The translations under genes were made by a program, and so were the position numbers. The notes beneath the pieces were generated by a model. The model worked only from the letters and a program-made list of their open reading frames with translations. It was not told where the DNA came from and made no database searches. Shown here piece after piece: positions 52,538 through 61,883 of a DNA stretch of 64,000 nt; the first letter of the stretch is position 1; each line of letters opens with the position of its first letter. Source of the DNA: Moorella mulderi DSM 14980 (GTDB lineage: Bacteria; Bacillota; DSM-521; Neomoorellales; Neomoorellaceae); NCBI RefSeq assembly GCF_001594015.1, contig NZ_LTBC01000002.1:1-64000 (forward strand), written 5' to 3'.

Positions 52538-53598
52538 ATGAAGAAGTTCATTGCAATTTTCGGAGTAAGTTTGTTCTTGATTATTTTTTTTACCGGATGC
52601 GGGTCAAAGTACCAGATAACCTCATCAACAAAAACAAAAATTACGATCACTGATAGCGCAGGGAGAACTATCAATCTTGACCAGCCCTTAAAAAAGTAGT
52701 CGTTTTAACGCCAACTATTGCAGAGGCTATGCACCTGCTGCAGGTTCCTGATGAAGTTATTGTAGGTGTAAGCGATACAGCACAAAACGTCCCTTTTTTA
52801 GGACTTAAAGAAAAACCGTGCGTAGGTAAATGGACGGAACCCAATGTGGAAAAAATAGCTGAGTTAAAACCTGAAGCAGTGCTTACCTACGGGAAATATC
52901 CCTCGAAAGAAACAAGGGATAAAATAGAATCATTGGGGATTAAAGTTATTGGCATAGATTTTTATTATGCAGAGAAATATGATCAAGATTTACAGATAGT
53001 GGCTCAAATTTTCTCCAAAAAAGAACGGGCAGAGGAATTTTTGCAATGGAAGAACAAGAATATGTCTCTTCTTACGGAACGCCTGGCCAAAGTAAAACCC
53101 GAAGAAAAAATAAAGGTTTTATGCTTGTGGACGTATTATTTCAAAAAAGGTATATACAAGACCTTCGCTCCAGGCTCTTCCTATGACCAGATTATCAAAT
53201 TGGCAGGAGGAATTAATCTTGCGGGAGAATTGAACAATTTACCAGAGTCTCCAGAAGTTAGTAGTGAATGGGTAATAAGCAAGGATCCGGGAGCTATCGT
53301 AATGGTATACAGCAGCGATATCCTGGGTTATACGACAAATGATCTGCAAGATGCCATACGACTTAAAGATGAAATAGGAAAAAACCCTGTACTTGGAAAA
53401 ACCGCAGCAGTCTCAAAGGGAAAAGTTTACTTTTTGAACATTTCCGGGCTCGGCAGGTTTGTGGAGAACCTTTATATGGCTAAATGGTTCTATCCTCAAC
53501 TTTTCCAGGATCTAAATCCCGAGCAAGTGCTAAAAGAGTATTTCGAGAAATGGGTGGGAACACCTTATAAAGGTAAATGGGCTTATCCCGAGCCTTAA
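52538..53598 (+). pseudogene. BtuF-like binding lipoprotein with frameshift at A6
   Basis: The gene begins at ATG 52538 with a lipoprotein signal (FFTGC lipobox) and reads ITITDSAGRTINLDQPLKK, then stops at TAG 52697-52699. The +1 frame from 52696 continues seamlessly as VVVLTPTIAEAMHLLQVPDEVIVG to the end at 53598 (AYPEP). The join lies in six A (52690-52695); seven A would restore one frame of about 350 codons. So the gene is disrupted, phase-variable, rescued by slippage, or a sequencing error. AT-content here is higher than in neighbours. The rest of the fold (FAPGSSYDQIIKLAGG, LYMAKWFYPQLF) is intact. Confidence 0.85.
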
Positions 53599-53617
53599 GG
53601 TGATAGGGGGGCTTTGA

Positions 53618-55684
53618 TTGCTTACTTATAAAAGATTTATCTACCCCTTTACCGCCATTATCGGCCAGGAGAAAATGCAGAAAGGGTTAATCTTGAATGC
53701 CATTAATCCTCGCCTGGGCGGGATCCTCATCCGGGGAGAAAAGGGCACGGCCAAATCTACGGCTGTGCGGGCCCTCGCAGCCCTTTTGCCGGAAATAGAA
53801 GTAGTCGCCGGTTGTCCTTATAATTGTGACCCTGAAGATTATAACCGCCTATGTCTTAACTGCAGGGAAAAACTGGGACGGGGAGAAAGGTTGCCCAGAG
53901 CCAGGCGACGGGTGCCGGTCATTGATCTACCCATATCTGCCACCGAAGACCGCCTGGTGGGGAGCCTGGATTTCGAATACGCCATCAAACACGGGCGGCC
54001 CCGCTTCGAACCGGGAATACTGGCCCGCGCCAACCGGGGCATCATCTATGTGGACGAAGTAAACCTGCTGGACGATCACCTGGTAGATGTCCTCCTGGAT
54101 GCAGCCGCCATGGGGGTAAACATCGTCGAAAGGGAAGGAATTTCCTATACCCACCCGGCAGAATTCATCCTTGTCGGTACTATGAACCCGGAAGAAGGGG
54201 AGTTAAGGCCCCAGCTTTTAGACCGTTTTGGCCTCTGCGTGCAGATTGAAGGTGTACACGACCCCGGCCAGCGGGTAGAAATAATTAAACGCCGGGGAGC
54301 CTTTGAAGCCGACCCCTTAAGATTTCTCACCCAGTGGGCAGGAGAAGAAGAGCGTTTACGCGAAAAAATCCTTACCGCCCGGCAAATCTTACCCCGGGTA
54401 ACTATCAGGGAAGAATTGTTGGCATTAATAGCCCGGTTATGCGTAGAAACTTGTACCGCCGGCCACCGGGCTGACATCATAATGACGGTAACAGCGCGCA
54501 CCATCGCCGCCCTCGCAGGGCGGGAAGAAGTGACCGAGGCTGACGTACAGGAGGCAGCAGAACTGGTCCTGCCCCACCGGGTGCGGGAAGCCCCGGCGCC
54601 GCCTCCAGAACAATCCCAGCCGCCTGAAACCCGGGAGGAACCGCCACAGCAAGAAGAAAATCCTGAATCAACGCCGGAGCAGGCGGAAGCCCCACCTGAA
54701 CAGCCCCGGGAAAACGACGGCCAGGAATCAGGGGAAGAACCTCATGGTGAGGAACATAAGGGGGAGCCTGAAGAAGGAGAGAATTCTCCTGCGCCCCCTC
54801 AAGGCCAGGACGTGGTTTTCGCTGTGGGCCAGCCTTTTGCCGTCCGGCGTATTACCCACGGGCGGGACCGCATTTTACGCAAAGGCTCCGGCCGTCGCTC
54901 GCGCACCAGGACGGCTACCAGGGCAGGCAGGTATGTCCGGGCGACTGCCTGGCTACAAAATAACGACCTGGCCTTTGACGCTACCTTAAGGGCGGCGGCC
55001 CCTCATCAGGTTTACCGGGAAAAGAATGGTATGGCCATAGCCATCGAAAAAGAAGATTTTCGTTCCAAAGTACGGGAAAAACGCATCGGCAATTTCCTGC
55101 TTTTTGTGGTGGATGCCAGCGGTTCCATGGGAGCCCAGCAGCGGATGGTAGAGACTAAAGGGGCGATTCTTTCCCTCTTGCTGGATGCCTATCAGAAACG
55201 GGATAAAATCGGCCTGGTAGCCTTCAAAGGAAAGACAGCCGAAGTACTGCTGCCGCCTACCAACAGCGTGGAAATGGGATACAAACTGCTCCAGGAACTA
55301 CCTACCGGCGGGCGGACTCCCCTTGCGGCCGGCCTGCTCAAGGCATATGACATCATCAAAACTCATTTTTATAAAGACCCTAACCTTGACCCTCTTTTAA
55401 TCCTTATTTCAGATGGCCGCGCCAATGTGAGCATAGGGGAGGATAAGCCCCTCCTGGAGGCACGACGGGTGGCGGAGATAATCCATAACGATGCCAGAAT
55501 CAAAACTCTGGTGGTAGATGTAGAAAAGGACGGCCTGGTTACCTTTGGCCTGGCCCGGGAACTGGCCGCTGCTTTAGGAGCAGAATATTACCGGATAGAC
55601 GAGCTAAAAGCCGGCACCCTGGTCCAGGTAGTGCGGGAGATGCAAGGTTCCGGCGCTGTGGCGAAATTAAAAGAAATCTGCTAA
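53618..55684 (+). CDS. Fused ChlI-ChlD-type chelatase AAA+/VWA subunit
   Basis: A 688-residue protein. The AAA+ domain (about 1-325) has Walker [20 protein letters not shown] Walker B, a sensor region in [21 protein letters not shown] and a Cys cluster (CPYNCD, CLNC). A Pro/Glu-rich acidic linker follows (about 327-395). The C-terminal VWA domain (about 485-688) has a MIDAS DASGSMG. It combines what are two proteins (I and D) in magnesium chelatase, and would drive ATP-dependent metal insertion with CobN. The start is TTG 53618, after GGGGGG. Confidence 0.88.
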   Translation: MLTYKRFIYPFTAIIGQEKMQKGLILNAINPRLGGILIRGEKGTAKSTAVRALAALLPEIEVVAGCPYNCDPEDYNRLCLNCREKLGRGERLPRARRRVPVIDLPISATEDRLVGSLDFEYAIKHGRPRFEPGILARANRGIIYVDEVNLLDDHLVDVLLDAAAMGVNIVEREGISYTHPAEFILVGTMNPEEGELRPQLLDRFGLCVQIEGVHDPGQRVEIIKRRGAFEADPLRFLTQWAGEEERLREKILTARQILPRVTIREELLALIARLCVETCTAGHRADIIMTVTARTIAALAGREEVTEADVQEAAELVLPHRVREAPAPPPEQSQPPETREEPPQQEENPESTPEQAEAPPEQPRENDGQESGEEPHGEEHKGEPEEGENSPAPPQGQDVVFAVGQPFAVRRITHGRDRILRKGSGRRSRTRTATRAGRYVRATAWLQNNDLAFDATLRAAAPHQVYREKNGMAIAIEKEDFRSKVREKRIGNFLLFVVDASGSMGAQQRMVETKGAILSLLLDAYQKRDKIGLVAFKGKTAEVLLPPTNSVEMGYKLLQELPTGGRTPLAAGLLKAYDIIKTHFYKDPNLDPLLILISDGRANVSIGEDKPLLEARRVAEIIHNDARIKTLVVDVEKDGLVTFGLARELAAALGAEYYRIDELKAGTLVQVVREMQGSGAVAKLKEIC

Positions 55685-55731
55685 CCGGGGGTTCCTTAAA
55701 CAAAAATTTTTCACGACAGGAGATGAGGTGC

Positions 55732-56760
55732 GTGCAACCCGAAACTATTATTTACCCCTTTGCCGCCCTTGTAGGGCAGGAAGAAATGAAAAAAGGCTTG
55801 CTTTTAAACGCCGTCAACCCTAAACTTTCCGGGATTCTCATTCGCGGGGAAAAAGGAACGGCCAAGTCAACCGCCGTGCGGGCCCTGGCGGCTTTGCTAC
55901 CGGAGATAGAGGTGGTGGCTGATTGTCCATTTAGCTGTGATCCCGCGGATATTACCACCATGTGTTCAAGTTGTCGCCACCGGCTAGAGGCCGGTGAAGA
56001 ACTACCGCGGACCCGGCGGAGAATGCGGGTAGTAGACTTGCCCGTTTCCGCCACCGAAGACCGGGTGGTGGGTACGCTGGACATTGAAAGGGCTATTAAA
56101 AAGGGTGAAAAGCATTTTGAACCCGGTGTCCTGGCCCAGGCCAACCGGGGCATTCTTTATGTAGACGAAGTAAACCTTCTCGATGACCATGTGGTGGATG
56201 TGCTACTGGATTCCGCAGCCATGGGTGTAAATACTGTCGAGCGGGAAGGCGTATCCTTCACCCACCCGGCCAATTTCATCCTGGTCGGTACCATGAACCC
56301 GGAGGAAGGGGAACTAAGACCCCAGCTTTTAGACCGCTTTGGCCTTTGCGTAAATATCACCGGCATCCTGGATCCCGGGGAAAGGGTAGAAATCATTAAA
56401 CGCCGGGTTGCCTTTGAAGAAGATCCGGAAGGGTTTATTGCCCGGTGGGAAGGGGAGCAGGAAAAGCTACGCCGGCAAATTTTGACGGCTATAGAGATTT
56501 TACCGCAAGTAGAAATGCCGGAGGAAATCCTTTATCTCATTGCGAAGATCGCCATTGAAATGGGAGTAGACGGCCACCGGGCCGACCTGGTGATGATGAA
56601 GGCGGCCAGAACTATGGCTGCCCTGGACGGGCGTACCGAGGTAATACCCGGCGATGTCTACGCCATAGTAAACCTCGCCCTGCTCCACCGCATGCGCCGC
56701 CAGCCGTTCCAGGAGATGCATGTCGATCAGGCGAAACTCCGGGAGGTACTTGCGCAGTGA
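55732..56760 (+). CDS. ChlI-type chelatase AAA+ subunit
   Basis: A 342-residue AAA+ ATPase, close paralogue of the first half of the upstream protein: [15 protein letters not shown] and [35 protein letters not shown]. No VWA domain. GTG 55732 is preferred because AGGAG at 55717-55721 would touch an ATG at 55723. Two I-type ATPases match two CobN proteins, so each may serve a different metal-tetrapyrrole pair. It overlaps the next gene by 4 nt. Confidence 0.86.
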   Translation: MQPETIIYPFAALVGQEEMKKGLLLNAVNPKLSGILIRGEKGTAKSTAVRALAALLPEIEVVADCPFSCDPADITTMCSSCRHRLEAGEELPRTRRRMRVVDLPVSATEDRVVGTLDIERAIKKGEKHFEPGVLAQANRGILYVDEVNLLDDHVVDVLLDSAAMGVNTVEREGVSFTHPANFILVGTMNPEEGELRPQLLDRFGLCVNITGILDPGERVEIIKRRVAFEEDPEGFIARWEGEQEKLRRQILTAIEILPQVEMPEEILYLIAKIAIEMGVDGHRADLVMMKAARTMAALDGRTEVIPGDVYAIVNLALLHRMRRQPFQEMHVDQAKLREVLAQ

Positions 56761-57596
56761 TTGAACTCCAGGGACTTGCCAAGCATTATGGCAGTATTGT
56801 GGCCGTAGCCGGACTGAACCTCCAGATCAAAAGCGGGGAAATCTTTGGTTTACTCGGCCCCAATGGTGCCGGCAAAACTACCACTGTGAGGATGCTGACT
56901 ATGCTAACCAGGCCCAGCAGCGGCAGGGCACTGATCAACGGCTACGACGTAACGCGGGATTTAGGTAAGGTGAAACAAGCAATTGGCGTAGTGCCCCAGC
57001 AGATGAACCTGGACCAGGAACTTACTGCCCGGGAAAACCTGGAACTGCATGGCCGCCTGCATAAGATGCCCGCTAAAGAGCGGCAAGAAAGGATTAATGA
57101 ACTCTTAGCTTATGTGGAACTGGAGGAGCGGGCGGATGACCTGGTGAGTAAATTCTCCGGCGGGATGAAGCGCCGGCTGATGATCGCCCGGGCGCTGATG
57201 CACCGGCCGCGCGTCCTTTTTCTGGACGAGCCTACGGTGGGTCTGGACCCCCAGACCCGCCGTAAAATCTGGGATTTAATCCGGCGGATGAACAGCGAGG
57301 GCATGACCGTACTTTTGACCACCCATTACATTGAAGAAGCCGAGATGCTCTGCCACCGGGTAGGCATTATGGACCGGGGGCAACTCATTGCCCTGGGTAC
57401 GCCCGGCGAGCTGAAGCAAAAAGTAGGGGAAGTGGCTGTAGAGTCCTTTGCGGGTACGGAAACAGGGTATAAACTCTTCTCCTGCCGGGAGGAGGCCCTG
57501 GATTATGCCCGCAAAGTAACAGGCAATGTTTTAATTCGCGCTACTAACCTGGAAGACGTTTTTATTGAGTTAACCGGGCGGAAGGTGAGTGATTGA
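56757..57596 (+). CDS. ABC-2 type exporter ATPase
   Basis: A 279-residue DrrA-class ATPase: GPNGAGKTT, FSGGMKRRL, LFLDEPTVGLDPQTR, TTHYIEEAEMLC. GTG 56757 lies inside the chelatase gene end (4-nt overlap), so it is in the same operon. Together with the following permease it would export a compound or move it within the membrane. What it exports is not evident; tight coupling to chelatase genes is notable. Confidence 0.9.
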   Translation: MIELQGLAKHYGSIVAVAGLNLQIKSGEIFGLLGPNGAGKTTTVRMLTMLTRPSSGRALINGYDVTRDLGKVKQAIGVVPQQMNLDQELTARENLELHGRLHKMPAKERQERINELLAYVELEERADDLVSKFSGGMKRRLMIARALMHRPRVLFLDEPTVGLDPQTRRKIWDLIRRMNSEGMTVLLTTHYIEEAEMLCHRVGIMDRGQLIALGTPGELKQKVGEVAVESFAGTETGYKLFSCREEALDYARKVTGNVLIRATNLEDVFIELTGRKVSD

Positions 57597-57597
57597 G

Positions 57598-58329
57598 ATG
57601 GAATTTTATACTGTCTTCTGGCGGGAAATGATTGTCCTGAAACGTACTTTTTATAAGTTTTTTGCTTCGCGGTTGGTAAGCCCCTTCCTGTACCTGGTGG
57701 CTTTCGGCTGGGGCCTGGGCCGGGGCATCCGCATGGACGGGGGCAATTACCTGGAATTTGTGGTGCCCGGCATTATCGCCCTCTCGGCCATGAACACCAG
57801 CTTTAACGCCGTGGGCATTTCCCTGAACATCAGCCGCTTATACTATAAAACCTTAGAAGAATACCTGATTGCCCCCTTGAGCGCCGGCTCCTTCGTTTTT
57901 GGTCAAGTCCTGGCGGGTACGGTGCGCGGCCTGATTGCTTCATTGATTATCCTGGGCCTGGCTTTTTTATTCGGGGCGAGATTAGCCGTCAACGGCTGGT
58001 TTTTCGCGATCATAATTTTAACCTGTTTTCTTTTTGCCGCCTTAGGAGTGGTGGCGGCCATGACCATCAACTCCCATGAGGATATGTCTAACTTCTCTAC
58101 TTTTGTTATCTTGCCTATGTCTTTTTTGAGCGGTACCTTTTTTCTGCCGGACCGCCTGCCCCAGGGCGTGGCTTATCTCATTGAAGCCTTACCCTTGACC
58201 CATACCAGTTATGCTTTGCGGGCCCTGGCCCAGGGCCAGGGCCTCCTGCCCGTCTCCCTGGCCGTGCTGGCAAGTTATGCGGCCCTATTGTTCCTTGCTG
58301 CAGTGGTAGCCGTGCAGAAGGTACGATAA
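57598..58329 (+). CDS. ABC-2 type exporter permease
   Basis: A 243-residue membrane protein with six hydrophobic segments. The ABC-2 signature region MSFLSGTFFLPDRLPQGVAYLIEALPLTHTSYALRAL near the C-terminus is recognisable. ATG 57598 has AAGGTGAG 8 nt upstream and follows the ATPase stop by one base. Partner of 56757-57596. It is the last gene of the chelatase block. Confidence 0.88.
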   Translation: MEFYTVFWREMIVLKRTFYKFFASRLVSPFLYLVAFGWGLGRGIRMDGGNYLEFVVPGIIALSAMNTSFNAVGISLNISRLYYKTLEEYLIAPLSAGSFVFGQVLAGTVRGLIASLIILGLAFLFGARLAVNGWFFAIIILTCFLFAALGVVAAMTINSHEDMSNFSTFVILPMSFLSGTFFLPDRLPQGVAYLIEALPLTHTSYALRALAQGQGLLPVSLAVLASYAALLFLAAVVAVQKVR

Positions 58330-58409
58330 GGTTTTAATCGGACGGCTTTTAAGCCGGGTAAACAAATGGTACAATACCACTAAAGGAAATGTCCCGGGAG
58401 GGATGAAAC

Positions 58410-58955
58410 ATGGCCGTTAACGAGGTTAAATTTACTTACGAGGACTATTGCCAGCTACCGGAGGACAAAAGATACGAACTCATCGGGGGGAAGCTGTATA
58501 TGGTACCGGCACCGAGTGTCATCCACCAGATGGTTTCCGGGAACCTGGAGTTTATTTTACGCCAGCATGTGGAAGAGCAAAAGATAGGGATAATTCTCCA
58601 CTCACCTATTGATGTTTATTTAACACCGGAAGATGTCGTCCAGCCGGATATCATCTTTATCAGCAACGAAAGACGGGCTATCATCACTGAAGCCAATATC
58701 AAAGGCGGGCCGGACCTGGTAATTGAAATACTCTCCCCTTCTACCGCCGAACGGGATCAAGTAATCAAGAAAAAGTTATATGCCGCCCACCAGGTGCGGG
58801 AGATATGGTTTGTCCACCCGGTGGCCCAGACCATCGAAGTTTGCACTTTTACTCCCGGAGGAGATAAAAGAGAGCTCTACACCCGGCGGGGCAAGAAACC
58901 TTTTACTTCCACAGTTTTACCCGAGTTAGATTTAGATTTAGACCGGGTTTTTTAA
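58410..58955 (+). CDS. Uma2-family (DUF820) putative nuclease
   Basis: A 181-residue protein of the PD-(D/E)XK-like Uma2 family, abundant in cyanobacteria and some Firmicutes. Family blocks are TYEDYCQLPEDKRYELIGGKLYMV, VVQPDIIFIS and GGPDLVIEILSPSTAERD with a following Lys. The Asp, Glu and Lys of these blocks are the candidate active site. Function in cells is unknown. GGGAGGG precedes ATG. Monocistronic. Confidence 0.87.
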   Translation: MAVNEVKFTYEDYCQLPEDKRYELIGGKLYMVPAPSVIHQMVSGNLEFILRQHVEEQKIGIILHSPIDVYLTPEDVVQPDIIFISNERRAIITEANIKGGPDLVIEILSPSTAERDQVIKKKLYAAHQVREIWFVHPVAQTIEVCTFTPGGDKRELYTRRGKKPFTSTVLPELDLDLDRVF

Positions 58956-59074
58956 GTTTCAACGGTTTATTGCTGCGGGAGAAGAAGTCCTCTGCCTGGA
59001 TGGACTTATAACGAAAAGTTATGTTACATATACAGGGTATCGCGGGTAAAAAAAGAATATTATATTATATGGAT

Positions 59075-59119
59075 AGCAGGGGAGACCTGCTGGAAAATAA
59101 CCCGGCTCTTCCAACCGGG
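59075..59119 (+). promoter_or_regulatory. Two-hairpin leader before the cysteine desulfurase gene
   Basis: AGCAGG/CCTGCT (59075-59080 with 59086-59091) and CCCGG/CCGGG (59101-59105 with 59115-59119) stand side by side 25 nt before the start codon, after a very A/T-rich stretch (59047-59070) that may hold the promoter. No T run follows. No known family is recognised. Confidence 0.4.
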
Positions 59120-59143
59120 ATAGGGAGCGTCAGGGATTAGCGC

Positions 59144-60295
59144 ATGATTTACCTGAATAATGCCGCCACCTCCTGGCCCAAGCCTGAGGCCGTTTACCAG
59201 ATGGCTGACGTATCTTTACGGCAGTTGAGCGGCAGCGTTAACCGCGGGGGCAATAAAGGTGCCCTGGACGCCGGCCGGGCAGTCCTAGAAACGCGGGAAC
59301 TGCTGGCAGCTCTTTTCGGCATCCGGGAGCCGGAACAGATAGTCTTCACGGTCAATGCTACCGCAGCCCTGAACCTGGCCCTCCAGGGGTTGCTGGAACC
59401 CGGGGACCATGTCATTATCAGCGGCATGGAACATAATGCCGTGGTCCGGCCCTTATACGCCCTGAAAAACAGGGGAGTGGAATTTACCGTCGTTAACTGC
59501 GCCGCCGACGGCACCCTGGATCCCCTGGCGGTGGAAAAAGCAATCCAGTCCCGTACCAGGCTGATTTGCCTCACCCATGCTTCCAATGTTACCGGTACCA
59601 TTATGCCGATTTTTGAAGTTGGCGAGATCGCCCGCCGCCACCACCTCCAGTTCCTGGTAGATACGGCCCAGACGGCCGGAGAAATTCCCATCGATGTTGA
59701 AACGGCCGGGATTACCCTGCTGGCCTTTACCGGACATAAGGGGTTAATGGGCCCTCCCGGGACCGGCGGCCTGTATATTCGTTACCCGGATACTATCAGG
59801 CCGCTCATCTATGGTGGTACGGGAAGCAATTCGGAGTTGTTTACCCAGCCGGAAATAATGCCAGACAAATTTGAAAGCGGCACCATCAACGCCCCGGCCA
59901 TTGCCGCCCTGGGTGCAGGGGTAAGATTTATCCAGGAAACTGGGTTAGAGAAGATCCGCCGGCATACCCGGGAGCTGACAGGCCAGCTTTTAGAGGGCTT
60001 GCGGCAAATCCCGGAAGTGACTGTCTACGGCCCTGCGGAGCCGGAAAGGCGGGTACCGGTGATATCAATCAATATCCGGGGTATCTCGGCAGGGGAGGCC
60101 GGCGCCTGGCTGGCGGATCATTATGAAATTGCAACTCGTTCAGGTCTCCACTGCGCCCCCCTGGCCCACCAGACTGCCGGTACCCTGGCGACAGGTACCT
60201 TGCGGCTGAGCCCGGGGTACTTTAATACCCCGGCCGAAATCGAGACCACCCTGGCTGCCGTGCGGGAACTGGTAGGGGTGCTGCGGGATGCCTGA
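59144..60295 (+). CDS. Class V aminotransferase-fold cysteine desulfurase
   Basis: A 383-residue PLP enzyme of the SufS/Csd-like group that removes sulfur (or selenium) from cysteine (or selenocysteine). MIYLNNAATSWPKP is the typical N-terminus. The PLP lysine is in FTGHKGLMGPPGTGGL, and HASNVTGTIMP and DTAQTAGEIPID are other family blocks. The persulfide Cys lies in SGLHCAPLAHQ. It overlaps the DUF3343 gene by 8 nt, a pairing linked in anaerobes with S/Se carrier function. Could supply sulfur for the Fe-S genes elsewhere in the window. Confidence 0.9.
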   Translation: MIYLNNAATSWPKPEAVYQMADVSLRQLSGSVNRGGNKGALDAGRAVLETRELLAALFGIREPEQIVFTVNATAALNLALQGLLEPGDHVIISGMEHNAVVRPLYALKNRGVEFTVVNCAADGTLDPLAVEKAIQSRTRLICLTHASNVTGTIMPIFEVGEIARRHHLQFLVDTAQTAGEIPIDVETAGITLLAFTGHKGLMGPPGTGGLYIRYPDTIRPLIYGGTGSNSELFTQPEIMPDKFESGTINAPAIAALGAGVRFIQETGLEKIRRHTRELTGQLLEGLRQIPEVTVYGPAEPERRVPVISINIRGISAGEAGAWLADHYEIATRSGLHCAPLAHQTAGTLATGTLRLSPGYFNTPAEIETTLAAVRELVGVLRDA

Positions 60296-60599
60296 GGAAC
60301 TGGTATTGCTGACCTTTCCTTCCACCCATTATGCCCTCAAGGCGGAAAAGACCGTCCAGGGAGCCGGACTTCAAGGGCGGCTCATACCAATGCCCCGGGA
60401 GCTGAGTTCCTTGTGCGGCCTGGCTCTGGAGCTGGAGCCGGAAATAAGCGTGCACGCCTTAGCCCTTCTTCAGGCAGCAGGCGTCAGGCTGGAAAAAAAG
60501 GTGAAGGTGCTCAAAGACCGCGGTCGCATCCGGGTAATAGAGGCAATTGAGAAATATGAAGCAGGCGATTTGCGGGAAGGAGAGGAGAGCGGGTCCTGA
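60288..60599 (+). CDS. DUF3343 putative S/Se carrier protein
   Basis: A 103-residue protein. The DUF3343 core (about 3-80) has LLTFPSTHYALKAEK, LIPMPRELSSLCGLALEL with one conserved Cys proposed to carry sulfur or selenium. A charged C-terminal tail follows (about 80-103). ATG 60288 lies within the desulfurase gene end, so expression is coupled. Exact role is not established for the family. Confidence 0.85.
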   Translation: MPEELVLLTFPSTHYALKAEKTVQGAGLQGRLIPMPRELSSLCGLALELEPEISVHALALLQAAGVRLEKKVKVLKDRGRIRVIEAIEKYEAGDLREGEESGS

Positions 60600-60618
60600 G
60601 TTGAGCTCAGGACCTTTT
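60592..60618 (+). terminator. Terminator overlapping the DUF3343 stop codon
   Basis: GGTCCTGAG (60592-60600) pairs with CTCAGGACC (60606-60614), followed by TTTT. A 9-bp perfect stem; the T run is short. Confidence 0.7.
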
Positions 60619-60839
60619 AAATTTATACCATGAAATTTATACCACCATGGTATAGCTACACATCTACTAAGCTAAAATTTTTCTTTCCCGGTTTAAAAGG
60701 CAGGGGTAACACCGGCCTGGCGGGCGGCATAGCCTGATATCAGAAAGTTGCCCGCCGGCAAGGGATTGCGTGGCAAGCAAAAATGTGGGTTAAGGAAGCC
60801 GGGCTATATCAGGTATCAGGTAAGAAGAGGGGAGTGCCA
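60619..60839 (+). promoter_or_regulatory. feo upstream region with dyads
   Basis: ATACCATG and CATGGTAT (inverted, about 60626-60653) and GGCGGGC/GCCCGCC (60719-60725 with 60750-60756) are the notable structures. The first dyad could be an operator for an iron or manganese regulator such as the DtxR-type protein at 63290. No clear sigma-A promoter was identified. Confidence 0.35.
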
Positions 60840-61076
60840 ATGAGTACGATCACTAGCCTCAGCAACCTCAGGCCGGGCAGTTCCGGCGAAGTAGTTTCCT
60901 TACAAGCATGGGGCCTGACCCGGCGCCGCCTCCTGGATCTCGGGCTGGTACCGGGCACCAGGGTGGTGGCTTTACGCCGCAGTCCCAGTGGTGACCCTAC
61001 GGCCTTTTTTATCCGCGGGGCGACCATTGCCCTGCGGCGGGAAGAAGGCCGGCAGGTTCTGGTGCGGACGGTGTAA
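60840..61076 (+). CDS. feoA: FeoA-type ferrous iron transport accessory protein
   Basis: A 78-residue SH3-like FeoA protein: LSNLRPGSSGEVVSLQ, RRRLLDLGLVPGTRVVALRRSPSGDPTAFFIRG, IALRREEGRQVLV. ATG 60840 with GGGGAG six nt upstream is chosen over ATG 60783, which has no SD. It likely aids FeoB assembly at the membrane. Eighteen nt separate it from the first feoB gene. Confidence 0.9.
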   Translation: MSTITSLSNLRPGSSGEVVSLQAWGLTRRRLLDLGLVPGTRVVALRRSPSGDPTAFFIRGATIALRREEGRQVLVRTV

Positions 61077-61094
61077 AGCAGGAGGGTGGCCAGA

Positions 61095-61883
61095 ATGGGG
61101 CTAACAAACCAGGCAACAGGCTTTCGTACTTTACGGGAAAACTTTCTCCCGGCCAGAACAGGCAGCTACCTGGTAGCCTTGGCCGGGAATCCCAATGCCG
61201 GCAAGAGCACGGTTTTTAATGCCCTCACGGGCTTAAGGCAGCATACCGGCAACTGGCCGGGGAAAACGGTTTTGCAGGCCCGGGGCAGATTTACCCACCA
61301 GGGCCATACCTTTAACCTGGTAGACCTCCCGGGTACGTATTCCTTGCTGGCCAATTCCGCCGAAGAACAGGTGGCCCGGGATTTTATCTGCTTCGGCAGG
61401 CCCGATGTCACGGTGGTGGTCGTCGATGCCACCTGCCTGGAACGTAACCTCAACCTGGTCCTCCAGGTAATAGAAACAACTACCGCAGTGGTAGTTTGCT
61501 TGAATCTCATGGACGAAGCCCGGCGGAAAAATATCGTGATTGACGTACCCCTCCTGGCCGGCGAACTGGGGGTACCGGTGGTACCGGCGGCTGCCAGAAA
61601 GGGTGAGGGTCTTGGCCGTTTGAAAGACGTCATCGCGGCCGTGGCTACAGGCGCGATGCGCCCGGTTCCCACACCGATAATTTATGATGACGATATTGAA
61701 GCGGCCGCGGCCAGGCTGGTAGGGCAACTGCAACCGCATCTTAAAGGCCGGCTCAATGCCCGGTGGGTGGCCCTGCGCCTGCTGGAAGGCGACGCAACCC
61801 TGTTACAGGGAATACAACAATTTTTAGGTGTCGACTTATCTGAGCCCGGGATAAAGCTACAGGTAAAAGAGGTGCTGGCATAA
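61095..61883 (+). CDS. feoB: FeoB G-protein domain as a separate protein
   Basis: A soluble protein of about 262 residues holding the FeoB GTPase: G1 GNPNAGKST, G2 region HTGNWPGKTV, G3 DLPGTYS, G4 NLMDE, then the helical spacer domain to about 255. ATG 61095 is used (AGGAGG 9 nt upstream). It ends in TAATG, where TAA stops it and the overlapping ATG starts the membrane half, so the two are coupled rather than frameshifted. In most bacteria these parts are one protein. Confidence 0.9.
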   Translation: MGLTNQATGFRTLRENFLPARTGSYLVALAGNPNAGKSTVFNALTGLRQHTGNWPGKTVLQARGRFTHQGHTFNLVDLPGTYSLLANSAEEQVARDFICFGRPDVTVVVVDATCLERNLNLVLQVIETTTAVVVCLNLMDEARRKNIVIDVPLLAGELGVPVVPAAARKGEGLGRLKDVIAAVATGAMRPVPTPIIYDDDIEAAAARLVGQLQPHLKGRLNARWVALRLLEGDATLLQGIQQFLGVDLSEPGIKLQVKEVLA

